Assembly (NCBI GenBank): GCA_022788185.1
Contig: JALEVV010000017.1
Span: 1 to 64,000, forward strand
Origin: Spirochaetales bacterium
GTDB lineage: Bacteria > Spirochaetota > Spirochaetia > Sphaerochaetales > Sphaerochaetaceae
Length of the DNA: 64,000 nucleotides
Direction: 5' to 3'
A program made the position numbers and the translations under genes. The notes under the pieces are model-generated. The model worked only from the letters and a program-made list of their open reading frames with translations, searched no databases and was not told where the DNA came from. Shown one piece after another: positions 17,173 to 24,964 of the stretch; the first letter of the stretch is position 1, and every line of letters starts with the position of its first letter.

Positions 17173-18647
17173 AGGCTCCTGATTGCGGCTACCATGCCGT
17201 CATTGAAGATCTTTGTAAGGTTCTCGGCAACTGCATCCTCGAGTCCCTCGACCTTTGTGAGGTCCTGACCCCACCAGGATTCCTGAGAGAGGACAGCCTT
17301 TGCGATGGCCTTGCCCTTGCAGCCGTTGCACTTGTACTCAGCGCCGTAGAGCTCTGCGAACTTTGCAAGATATTCGGGGTTATCGTTGATGAGGTATGTC
17401 TCACCGTTTCTTGTACCCTTGAGTGCTGCACCCTCGAACTCGGTTCCGTTGTAGAAGCTGATGAGTGCGGAGAGGGAGAAGACAAGGTACTTGGGAAGCT
17501 TGCCGAACTTGCTGACGTAACCGAGGAGTGAGGGAAGATCCCTTGTCTTGAACTTGGATACGCTGTTGAGGGAGATGGACATCAGCAGGTGGATGATGTA
17601 CGGATTGGCGAATCTCTCGAGAACGTCTGCGGCATACTGCTCGAGCTGAGCCTTGTCACCGTCCATTGAAGGAATGATTTCCTCGAAGAGGCCGTTCTTC
17701 ATGAACGGATAGATGAGATCGCTCTTGATACACTCCTCAACGGTGTTGAGACCTGCCTGGTATGCTGCCAGTGTCATGAGGGTGTGAGTTCCGTTGAGAA
17801 TCCTGACCTTTCTTGTTCTGTAGAAGGACATGTCGTCGGTCCAGATGACGTTCACTCCGGCCTTTGCGGTGGGAAGCTCGTCGTCATGGAACTTTCCGTG
17901 ACACTCGATGACCCAGAGAAGGAAGATCTCGGCTGCATCGATGATGTTGTCCTGATAGCCGAGGCGGTTCCATAGTTCCTCTGCCTCTGCCCTGGGATAA
18001 CCCGGAACGATTCTGTCAACAAGGCTGTTGCAGAAGTCACATGCTTCGTTGAGCCATGTCACGAAGCCTTCCTCAAGGCCCCATTCCTCAGCGTATCTGA
18101 GAACGATCTTCTTGAGGTTGTCGCCGTTCTTTTCAATGAGTTCGCAGGGAATTGCGATGATACCCTTGCTCCTGTCGCCGCCGAATGTCTTATATCTTCT
18201 GTAAAGGAAGGCGGTGACCTTTCCGGGGAAGCTTACCTGAGGTCTGTCCTCAAGCCTGTCACCCTCGTGGTATGCGATACCGGCCTCTGTGGTGTTGGAG
18301 ATGAAGAACCTGAGGTCGGGGTTGTCTGCCTGTGCGATGAATGCATCGTATTCCGCATAGGGATTGATACAGCCTGCAACGGAAGTGATCTGTCTGAACT
18401 CTTCCACGGGCTTGCCGTTCTGAACGCCTCTGAGGACTGTCGTATAAAGTCCGTTCTGAGCGTTGATCATGTCGCCGAGACCTCTGTCGAGGGGCTGTAC
18501 GAGCATTACGTTGCCGTTGAAGTCACCCTTCTCGTTGAGCTGGTCGATAATCCAGTCAACAAATGCGCGAAGGAAGTTGCCTTCACCGAACTGAAGGACC
18601 TTAATAGGTCTTTCCACTGTCTTTACCACGTCTTTGATATTATTCAT
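17169..18647 (-). CDS. uxaB: Tagaturonate reductase (altronate oxidoreductase)
   Basis: NADH-dependent reduction of tagaturonate to altronate. A mannitol-dehydrogenase family member: N-terminal Rossmann entry LQFGEGNFLRAFVDWIIDQL, then FFISNTTEAGI, and the catalytic Lys region with ILNGTHT. 492 residues, as in E. coli UxaB. It is the first gene of the operon; AGGAGG lies 6 bases before ATG 18647 and a promoter with a KdgR-like operator stands about 100 bases upstream. With uxaC, uxaA, kdgK and eda in the same window, the route to pyruvate is complete. Confidence 0.96.
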   Translation of the reverse strand: MNNIKDVVKTVERPIKVLQFGEGNFLRAFVDWIIDQLNEKGDFNGNVMLVQPLDRGLGDMINAQNGLYTTVLRGVQNGKPVEEFRQITSVAGCINPYAEYDAFIAQADNPDLRFFISNTTEAGIAYHEGDRLEDRPQVSFPGKVTAFLYRRYKTFGGDRSKGIIAIPCELIEKNGDNLKKIVLRYAEEWGLEEGFVTWLNEACDFCNSLVDRIVPGYPRAEAEELWNRLGYQDNIIDAAEIFLLWVIECHGKFHDDELPTAKAGVNVIWTDDMSFYRTRKVRILNGTHTLMTLAAYQAGLNTVEECIKSDLIYPFMKNGLFEEIIPSMDGDKAQLEQYAADVLERFANPYIIHLLMSISLNSVSKFKTRDLPSLLGYVSKFGKLPKYLVFSLSALISFYNGTEFEGAALKGTRNGETYLINDNPEYLAKFAELYGAEYKCNGCKGKAIAKAVLSQESWWGQDLTKVEGLEDAVAENLTKIFNDGMVAAIRSL

Positions 18648-18741
18648 CGTTTCCTCCTACGAAACTCTTGTGATCCATAAAACCATAGGATGCCTATCCC
18701 CCAAACCTCCGAAAAGGGAGTTCCTCTGATTGGCACCAAAA

Positions 18742-18756
18742 TGAAACATGATTCCA
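18742..18756. promoter_or_regulatory. KdgR-like operator of the uxa operon
   Basis: TGAAACATGATTCCA: a full left half-site TGAAAC and a degenerate right half (ATTCCA, 4 of 6). It directly follows the uxaB -10 box and so would cover the transcription start, a classic repressor position. Confidence 0.55.
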
Positions 18757-18784
18757 CTTTACAATCGATGATGTCTGCTGTCAA
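18756..18784 (-). promoter_or_regulatory. Promoter of the uxaB-uxaA-uxaC-kdgR operon
   Basis: Minus strand: TTGACA, 17 bases, TAAAGT. Perfect -35, weak -10. Confidence 0.6.
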
Positions 18785-18791
18785 GAAAAAC

Positions 18792-18804
18792 CACCATCAT
18801 GGTG
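18792..18804. repeat. Palindrome CACCAT-C-ATGGTG
   Basis: A perfect 6-base inverted repeat with one central base, just upstream of the uxaB -35 and of the divergent large regulator gene. Possible operator; no family is assigned. Confidence 0.45.
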
Positions 18805-18809
18805 CATGT

Positions 18810-18827
18810 CTTAATTGTACAATTAAG
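18810..18827. repeat. Perfect 18-base palindrome CTTAATTGTACAATTAAG
   Basis: Every base is symmetric (CTTAATTGT / ACAATTAAG). It lies 62 bases before the large regulator gene and 26 bases beyond the uxa -35 box. A good candidate operator, perhaps for the AraC-type regulator itself or another sugar regulator. Confidence 0.55.
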
Positions 18828-18889
18828 TGGCTTGTAAAAAAACGATATTTTTTATTGTGGAACGGTGAAATCGGCGATATTCTGAGGAT

Positions 18890-21800
18890 ATGGATAAAAG
18901 GATTGGTTTGATTCTGGCTACAATCCACGAGGGTGCATCCATCAGACTTATGAGGAGTGCGCTCAATTCAGTGGATATCATGAGTGACTCGGTCGTGATT
19001 CTTCCCGGCGGAAGGCTGAATTTCAGGGGGCAGGATGAATACCTCAGAAACAGCATTTATCAGCTGGCCTCCCGTGAAAATTTCGACGGCATCATCTCCT
19101 GGTCAAGTTCGCTTACGGGCGAGATGAACACGGAGGAAGTATGTTCCCTGATGAGGAGCATCAACGTTCCGTTCGTATCAATAGGACTGCCTGTAGAGGG
19201 CTCCCCTTCGGTTACCTTCAATGCCTATGAAGGCATGTACAAGGAAGTCGAGCACTTCATAATCAAGCACGGAATAAGACGCATAGCCTTTCTGAGGGGG
19301 CCCAGCAGCCATGCCAGTGCCGAATCCCGCTTCTCGGCCTATGAGGACTGCCTGAAGCAGTACGGAATACCATATTCGGATGACCTGGTCTCGACGCCCA
19401 GGCCCTGGAATCAGGGACGGGATGCCCTGAGGGAAATCATATGTGACCGCGGTCTCGTGCCGGGAATAGACTTTGACGCCCTGATCTGTGCCTCGGACCT
19501 CATGCTGAGCGGGGCCCTGAACTATCTCGGGGAAATCAACGTGGAGGTTCCTCAGACACTTAAGGTCGCCGGATTCAATGACAGCGACAACAACAAGATC
19601 ATGAAGGTGGCTCCCACCACCGTAAGGATGCCCGTGGTATCGATGATCCATGTGGCCGCGGAACTCGTCCAGCAGCTGCTCAATGACCCAAACACGACGG
19701 TTGAGGACGTGATCCTGCCCGCTGAGCTGGTTATCAGGCAATCATGCGGCTGCCGCCACAGCTTCGGCTCCGATGAGCCTGTTGGCAAGGAGCTGTCGAA
19801 CAGGGAAAACTTCATATCCTGGATCATCAGTCTCACTCAGGGACAGATCAGCTACCAGGAGGTCAGGGCCTTCATAGATTATGCCTTCGAAGTCGAGAAG
19901 TCGATGAAGGACGGCGATCTCTCCCGGTTCAGGGACAGGTTCATCTTCTTTGTCCGCCGCTTCCTCCAGAACGGAGGTGAGCTCTATGACCTTCTGGATG
20001 TGTACAAGTGCTTCCTTTCCACATTCGGGTTCCCTGAAAAGTTCCTCAGGTTCTGTGATTCCGAGCTCATACCTTCCATGATCTACACCTATTCCAGAGT
20101 CTCGGCCGAGGAGAAGTATCTGCAGATGCAGAAGAATTTCAGGGTCAATGCCCTGAAGAACAGGCTGCTTTCGATCAGGTCGACCGATGACCTGGGAAAT
20201 GTCCTCAGGGAAACCCTGCCTCAGCTGGGAATAAAACAGGCATACCTGGTCCTTTCCTCGGGAGAGGAGGGAATGAACCGTCTCGAGACGGGCTTCACAA
20301 GGAAAGGCGAGATAACCGTTGCGGAGAACTTCAGTTCCTCACTCCTGCTTCCGGAACATCTGAAAAAGGAAACGGTCAGAGGCGCTTACATCGTCCTGCC
20401 GCTTACGTGCGACAGCGAGTATCTGGGATACTGTCTCTGTGAGATAACCGAACAGAGGGATGAACAGCTGCTGGAGGATCTGAGAGCGACCCTGTCCTCA
20501 ACACTCAAGGGAATAAGTCTTCTCGATGCCGCGAACAGGGCAAAAGATGTCGCAGAGAAGGCGGAAAGAGCCTCTTCAGACTTCTTTGACAATATTTCAG
20601 AAGGTCTTAAGGAACCCCTTTCGGAGATGAAGAAGACCATAATGGAAGCGGAAATTCCCCAGAAGAAGGAGCTTCTGAATCACCTTCTGAAGGCTGAACA
20701 CCTTCTGGATCTCGTATACACCGAGAAAGGACAGATGGAGCTTCACAGGAAGCTCCTGGCTCCCACTCCCTTCTTCAGGGAGCTGACCGGCAGGTTTGAC
20801 TGCGAGGCATCCATACCCGATGAGCTTCCTGCCATTTATGGGGACGTGGAAAGAATAACGCAGGCCTCCGAGATAATCTTCCATCTTGCCGGAAGTGGAG
20901 GCGGAAAGATCCAGTGCGACGTGAGCGTGAAGCCAGCAGGGCTGACTGTACTGGTCAGGTCGGACTCGTGGAATCCTTACCAGGACAGGGGAGATACCTC
21001 CCTTGCGCTCTCGGAGAAGATCGCGCTGATGCACGGAGGCACCTTCCATTTCAAGGATCACGGCATCCAGGTCTGCCTGCCCTGGCCGTCCCTGACGGGC
21101 ATGGTCACGCAGAGCGGGGCCATCGGATACACTCTCTATATAAAGAGGGACGAATCAAGCACCGTTCCCGATGTGGCGCATACGCTTCCCCAGGTCCTGT
21201 TCGTTACGGAAAACGAGCTGGCTGAGGATTTCGAGATTCCCGAGAACGTCACCAGGATAGCCTGGGGATACAGGGACAGGAGGGAGCACGAAAGCGTCGT
21301 GCTGAACCTGCTTAAGAACCACCAGCGCAGCAAAAGCCTGCCGTTCCTCTGCTTCGGAATGGAGGCCTCCCCGCTTGATCTCTGGTCGGCACTCCGTACC
21401 GGCAGCGGTGAGGGCATTGACGGGACCATCCTGGTCGTCGGCCAGCTTCCCCAGGGGCTCGCCCGCCTTTCGGCCTTCGGTACGTTCGTGAATGTGGACG
21501 GGCCTGTTTCCCTGGCCGGTTTCGGAAAGACCCCGGCCATGATAATCCTCAATTCGGTATCACCGGATGAGGTTGCGGCGGTAAGGAAGGAAAAGGACTT
21601 CGCCAAGGTTCCCATACTGCTCGTGAAGGATCATTTTGCCGATTCCGAGGTTGAGAAGATCGCCCAGCTTCCGAATCTGCTGATATGCAACACATGTCTC
21701 TGTGATTCCGATGAATTCGTTTCCAGACTCATAGGAATATTCGGAGGCAATGCCGTCCTGCCGCCCCTTACCGGAGCCCTGGTCAAGAGGGCGATCGGTT

Positions 21801-22087
21801 TCCTGAACAGGAGGGCCACAAGCCAGATATCCAGATGGCAGCTGGCAGAGTATGTAAACATAAGCGAGGATTATCTTACCAGAATCTTCAAGAAGGACAT
21901 GGGGCTTTCCCCCTGGGACTATCTCAACAGATACAGGGTTCAGCTCGCCACCGAGCTGCTGACCCAGACCGGATCGACGATCAACGACGTTGCCGCCGCA
22001 ACCGGTTTCCAGGATCAGGCATATTTCTGCCGCGTCTTCAAGAAGATCAAGGGTGTCTCACCGGGACAGATGCGAAACAGGATGTGA
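18890..22087 (+). CDS. One-chain hybrid regulator: LacI-type sensor, pseudokinase, pseudo-receiver, AraC HTH
   Basis: 1065 residues, no membrane segment. Residues 1-290 are a LacI/PBP1-like ligand domain (RIGLILATIHEG, FDGIISWSS, ALICASDLMLSGALNYLG, LKVAGFND) without the usual LacI DNA-binding head. Residues about 300-545 are helical plus a GAF-like stretch. About 555-745 resemble a histidine kinase: FFDNISEGLKEPL fits the NISHELRTPL box, but His is replaced by Glu, and the ATP-binding N box is absent. About 770-960 resemble a receiver (PAMIILNSVSPDE) with Asn at the phospho-Asp place. 965-1065 is a full AraC double HTH (WQLAEYVNISEDYLTRIFKK). It looks like a phosphorelay-dead hybrid, probably a sugar-responsive activator of the pectin importer downstream. 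Confidence 0.85.
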   Translation: MDKRIGLILATIHEGASIRLMRSALNSVDIMSDSVVILPGGRLNFRGQDEYLRNSIYQLASRENFDGIISWSSSLTGEMNTEEVCSLMRSINVPFVSIGLPVEGSPSVTFNAYEGMYKEVEHFIIKHGIRRIAFLRGPSSHASAESRFSAYEDCLKQYGIPYSDDLVSTPRPWNQGRDALREIICDRGLVPGIDFDALICASDLMLSGALNYLGEINVEVPQTLKVAGFNDSDNNKIMKVAPTTVRMPVVSMIHVAAELVQQLLNDPNTTVEDVILPAELVIRQSCGCRHSFGSDEPVGKELSNRENFISWIISLTQGQISYQEVRAFIDYAFEVEKSMKDGDLSRFRDRFIFFVRRFLQNGGELYDLLDVYKCFLSTFGFPEKFLRFCDSELIPSMIYTYSRVSAEEKYLQMQKNFRVNALKNRLLSIRSTDDLGNVLRETLPQLGIKQAYLVLSSGEEGMNRLETGFTRKGEITVAENFSSSLLLPEHLKKETVRGAYIVLPLTCDSEYLGYCLCEITEQRDEQLLEDLRATLSSTLKGISLLDAANRAKDVAEKAERASSDFFDNISEGLKEPLSEMKKTIMEAEIPQKKELLNHLLKAEHLLDLVYTEKGQMELHRKLLAPTPFFRELTGRFDCEASIPDELPAIYGDVERITQASEIIFHLAGSGGGKIQCDVSVKPAGLTVLVRSDSWNPYQDRGDTSLALSEKIALMHGGTFHFKDHGIQVCLPWPSLTGMVTQSGAIGYTLYIKRDESSTVPDVAHTLPQVLFVTENELAEDFEIPENVTRIAWGYRDRREHESVVLNLLKNHQRSKSLPFLCFGMEASPLDLWSALRTGSGEGIDGTILVVGQLPQGLARLSAFGTFVNVDGPVSLAGFGKTPAMIILNSVSPDEVAAVRKEKDFAKVPILLVKDHFADSEVEKIAQLPNLLICNTCLCDSDEFVSRLIGIFGGNAVLPPLTGALVKRAIGFLNRRATSQISRWQLAEYVNISEDYLTRIFKKDMGLSPWDYLNRYRVQLATELLTQTGSTINDVAAATGFQDQAYFCRVFKKIKGVSPGQMRNRM

Positions 22088-22090
22088 ATT

Positions 22091-22106
22091 AGGACGAAAA
22101 CGTCCT
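22091..22106 (+). other. Short 3' hairpin after the regulator gene
   Basis: AGGACG-AAAA-CGTCCT directly behind the stop codon. There is no T run, so it is more likely a stabilising hairpin than a terminator. Confidence 0.4.
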
Positions 22107-22131
22107 TAGTCTGAAATGTACAATAACAGGA

Positions 22132-22161
22132 TTGTATAATTCGGAAAAACCGTTGGATACT
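22132..22161 (+). promoter_or_regulatory. Candidate promoter of the ABC importer operon
   Basis: TTGTAT, 18 bases, GATACT. Transcription would start near 22168, leaving a leader of about 240 bases that contains the three-way junction at 22189-22251. Confidence 0.45.
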
Positions 22162-22188
22162 TTTTCACAGGGGTAGTTGAGCTTTTAA

Positions 22189-22256
22189 ACGGAGGACTGC
22201 TTAGGCAGTGCCCGGATGCGGCGTCATTGCCGCTTTCCGGTCAGCCTCCGTATTTT
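22189..22256 (+). ncRNA. Three-way-junction leader RNA with terminator-like tail
   Basis: Three helices are visible. P1: ACGGAGG (22189-22195) with CCTCCGT (22245-22251). P2: ACTGC-TTAG-GCAGT (22196-22209), stacked directly on P1. P3: CCGGA (22212-22216) with TCCGG (22236-22240), plus inner GCGGC/GCCGC around a six-base loop. P1 is followed by ATTTTT. It could be a riboswitch-like attenuator of the ABC operon or a complex terminator of the regulator gene. It matches no riboswitch class that I recognise. The CCTCC arm could also pair with the operon's first ribosome binding site (AAGGAGG, 22388-22394). The rest of the 318-base gap shows no gene. Confidence 0.5.
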
Positions 22257-22405
22257 TGTCACCTGCTTCCATATGTCAAAAATTGAACAGGAGCCTTTTA
22301 AAGGGGACGTGGCAAAGCGGTTTAATCCTGCATGGAATCGTGATTTTTCAGCTTGCTTTCCCAAAAAATGGCCCTTAGAATTAAAAAAAGGAGGATAAAA
22401 AAGGA

Positions 22406-22984
22406 GTGGGATCCGGAGTCAAAAAGTATCAGGGCATAGATCTGATGATTTGGGTAATCCTACTTTTCGTCTTTGAATTCCTGACAGTAAAGGCAGGTTC
22501 CGTGTGGTTCTCATCACAGCCCTGGTCACTGTCAATAGTTCCCGCTCTCACCGCAATCGTATATATGAGATGGGGTGCTTACGGCATCCTGTACGCATTT
22601 CTCGGAGGCATTGCCGTTTCATTTGCCAGCGATGCAACCTCAATGCAGTATGTCATATATTCATTCGGAAATCTTCTTTCGGCACTGCTGCTTCTGATGT
22701 TCAGGACAGTGGGCAAGGCTGGGGTCAGGGATAAGACATCCCTGTCCGTCATCTTCGCGCTGCTTACGGCGCTCCTGATGCAGACGGGCAGAGGTATCGT
22801 ATCAGTGATCCTGGGGTATGATGCCGGTGGAATCATCGGTTTCATTTCCACGGACATTCTGTCCACCGCATTCTCGGTACTGATCGTCCTGATCACGAGA
22901 AGGCTGGATGGGGTGTTCGAAGATCAGATCTCGTATTTGATACGGGTGAACAATGAAGAAAAGGAAAAAGGGGGTAGAGAATGA
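22406..22984 (+). CDS. Six-helix membrane protein, first gene of the ABC operon
   Basis: 192 residues with about six membrane segments and a charged C-terminus (EEKEKGGRE). I do not recognise the family; the compact multi-helix layout resembles ECF-type S components, but no binding motif supports this. GTG 22406 follows AAGGAGG at 11 bases; a second purine-rich AAAGGAG lies closer. It overlaps the next gene (permease) by 4 bases, so it is translated with the transporter and is probably part of the import complex or its assembly. Confidence 0.6.
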   Translation: MGSGVKKYQGIDLMIWVILLFVFEFLTVKAGSVWFSSQPWSLSIVPALTAIVYMRWGAYGILYAFLGGIAVSFASDATSMQYVIYSFGNLLSALLLLMFRTVGKAGVRDKTSLSVIFALLTALLMQTGRGIVSVILGYDAGGIIGFISTDILSTAFSVLIVLITRRLDGVFEDQISYLIRVNNEEKEKGGRE

Positions 22985-24033
22985 AGTTAGATGCATCTGA
23001 TTACCTAATTTATGATGCCGAAACCAGGACCTACAGAGAGAATCCCGAACAGAAAGTAAGGGACGATGTCGAGAAGCACTACTGGCTCCATGTCGGACGC
23101 ACGATCGTCAAGGACTGGCGCCTGTATATCATGCTCGTTCCGATGCTTGTCGTGTTCCTCCTGTGGAGGTATATGCCGATGTATGAACTCCTCGGCTGTT
23201 TCAAGGTATATGACCAGGTACTTCCCGTGTCTGAGCAGCTGTTCTCAGGATTTTCATATTTCAAGCGCCTTATTGCCGGCGGCGACGCACTTTCAGCTGA
23301 GTTCTGGAGAGCACTGAGGAACACATTCCTCCTTTCCTTCTACGGTCTCTGCTTCGGTTTCCCCGTTCCGATCATCCTGGCCCTCTTCTTCAATGAAGTA
23401 AGGTCAAATATCGCAAGAAGCGTTTTCCAGGTACTCACATACCTGCCGAAGTTCATGTCAACGGTTGTCATGACCTCTCTCGTGACCATGCTTGTAAAAC
23501 AGGGCTCACTGACATCCAGCTACGGTATCGTTTCACAGCTCCTTGAAAAACTCGGACTGATCTCCGCAGAGCTCGCCAACGGCGGTCTTCTCAACGATCC
23601 CAGATTCTTCCGCGGCATCTATCAGCTGTCAGGTATCTGGGAAGAGGCTGGTTACGGTTCAATCGTTTACTTCGCCGCTATCATCGCCATCAGTCCTACC
23701 AGCTACGAAGCTGCCCAGATCGACGGTGCAGGCAAGATGTCCCAGATGAAGTACGTCGTTCTTCCATGTATCCTTTCAACGATCGTAATCATGCTCATCA
23801 CCAAGATCGGTTCACTGCTGTCCATCGGTTATGAGAAGGTCCTCCTCCTTTATAACCCCAACACATACGTGACTGCGGATGTAGTATCCACATTTGCTCA
23901 GAGATATGGTCTTGAGGGTGCCGCAAAGGGTATTGCGACAGCCGCTGAAATGCTGAACAACGTTATCGGCATGCTGCTCGTCATCGGTGCCAATACAATC
24001 GCCAGAAAAGCTTCTGACGTATCACTTTATTGA
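22981..24033 (+). CDS. Carbohydrate ABC permease, YteP/LplB type
   Basis: 350 residues, a membrane-spanning permease of the multiple-sugar family. The EAA loop, which docks the ATPase, reads YEAAQIDGAGKMSQMKYVVLPC. The N-terminal extension and FNEVRSN / LPKFMSTVV blocks are those of the YteP/LplB group, known in Bacillus for importing rhamnogalacturonan disaccharides. It is followed after 17 bases by the partner permease. Together with the GH105 gene at the end of the cluster this points to import of pectin-derived oligosaccharides. Confidence 0.92.
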   Translation: MKLDASDYLIYDAETRTYRENPEQKVRDDVEKHYWLHVGRTIVKDWRLYIMLVPMLVVFLLWRYMPMYELLGCFKVYDQVLPVSEQLFSGFSYFKRLIAGGDALSAEFWRALRNTFLLSFYGLCFGFPVPIILALFFNEVRSNIARSVFQVLTYLPKFMSTVVMTSLVTMLVKQGSLTSSYGIVSQLLEKLGLISAELANGGLLNDPRFFRGIYQLSGIWEEAGYGSIVYFAAIIAISPTSYEAAQIDGAGKMSQMKYVVLPCILSTIVIMLITKIGSLLSIGYEKVLLLYNPNTYVTADVVSTFAQRYGLEGAAKGIATAAEMLNNVIGMLLVIGANTIARKASDVSLY

Positions 24034-24050
24034 TCGGGAGACGGTAAGAA

Positions 24051-24941
24051 ATGAAAAGAAAACTCGAAACAACCGAACTAATCTTCAAGATCGTCAGCTA
24101 TACACTCCTGACCATGTTCGCAATCGGATGTCTCTATCCGTTCCTCTATGCCATCTCCTCTTCACTGAGCGGCAGAAAGGCCGTGGAGTATGCACAGGTC
24201 GTCCTTTTCCCGAAGGATGTGCAGTTTGAGGCTTTCGGACAGATGTTCACCAGCAACATGTTCTGGAACGCATATTCGAACACTCTGTTCATCACCTTCT
24301 ACGGAACGATCTGGGCTCTCGGATATTCAATCCTCGGTGCCTACGCGCTTTCCAAGAAGAGACTTCTCTTCAGGAAGACCTTCAACTTCTTCCTCGTCTT
24401 CACGATGTGGTTCAGCGCCGGTATCGTACCGCAGTACCTCAACTACCTGAATACCAAGGACGTGTTCAACGCCATCGGCATCATGGATGACAAGTGGCTT
24501 GTCATCATCGCCATGGGTATGGCCGCAATGAACATCATCCTGTTAAGAAACGCTTTTGAGGGTGTTCCCTCCGAAATCGAGGAAGCTGCCATCGTCGATG
24601 GAGCTACCGAGTTCCAGGTTCTCTCAAAGGTTTACATCCCGATGAGCAAATCAACGATCGCGACCGTCGCACTCTTCTTCGGTATCTCAAGATGGAATGG
24701 TTACTTCTGGGCACGCCAGATGATTTCCAACTCCAACGAGCATCCTCTGATGGTATTCATCAGGCTTACTCTTGAGGAGTACACCGATCCTGAGGTAATG
24801 AGCGGCTGGAACAAGGCATATGCATCAGACTCCGTCATCTATGCCCTCATCGTCTGCTCAATCGTTCCTATTCTCGTAATCTATCCGTTCATACAGAAGT
24901 ACTTCGCTAAGGGTACAAACGTTGGCGGTGTCAAAGAATGA
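24051..24941 (+). CDS. Carbohydrate ABC permease, YtcP/LplC type
   Basis: 296 residues, the second permease half. Six membrane segments; EAA loop EEAAIVDGATEFQVLSKVYIP; N-terminal FKIVSYTLLTMFAIGCLYPF typical of YtcP/LplC. It ends 23 bases before the binding-protein start. It forms a heterodimer with the preceding permease in this family. Confidence 0.93.
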   Translation: MKRKLETTELIFKIVSYTLLTMFAIGCLYPFLYAISSSLSGRKAVEYAQVVLFPKDVQFEAFGQMFTSNMFWNAYSNTLFITFYGTIWALGYSILGAYALSKKRLLFRKTFNFFLVFTMWFSAGIVPQYLNYLNTKDVFNAIGIMDDKWLVIIAMGMAAMNIILLRNAFEGVPSEIEEAAIVDGATEFQVLSKVYIPMSKSTIATVALFFGISRWNGYFWARQMISNSNEHPLMVFIRLTLEEYTDPEVMSGWNKAYASDSVIYALIVCSIVPILVIYPFIQKYFAKGTNVGGVKE

Positions 24942-24964
24942 TCATAAATTGGAGGCAATTTAAC

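Noticed and set aside
18690-18911. 73-residue ORF in the uxaB-regulator gap
   Set aside because: Crosses both candidate operators and the promoter; no domain.
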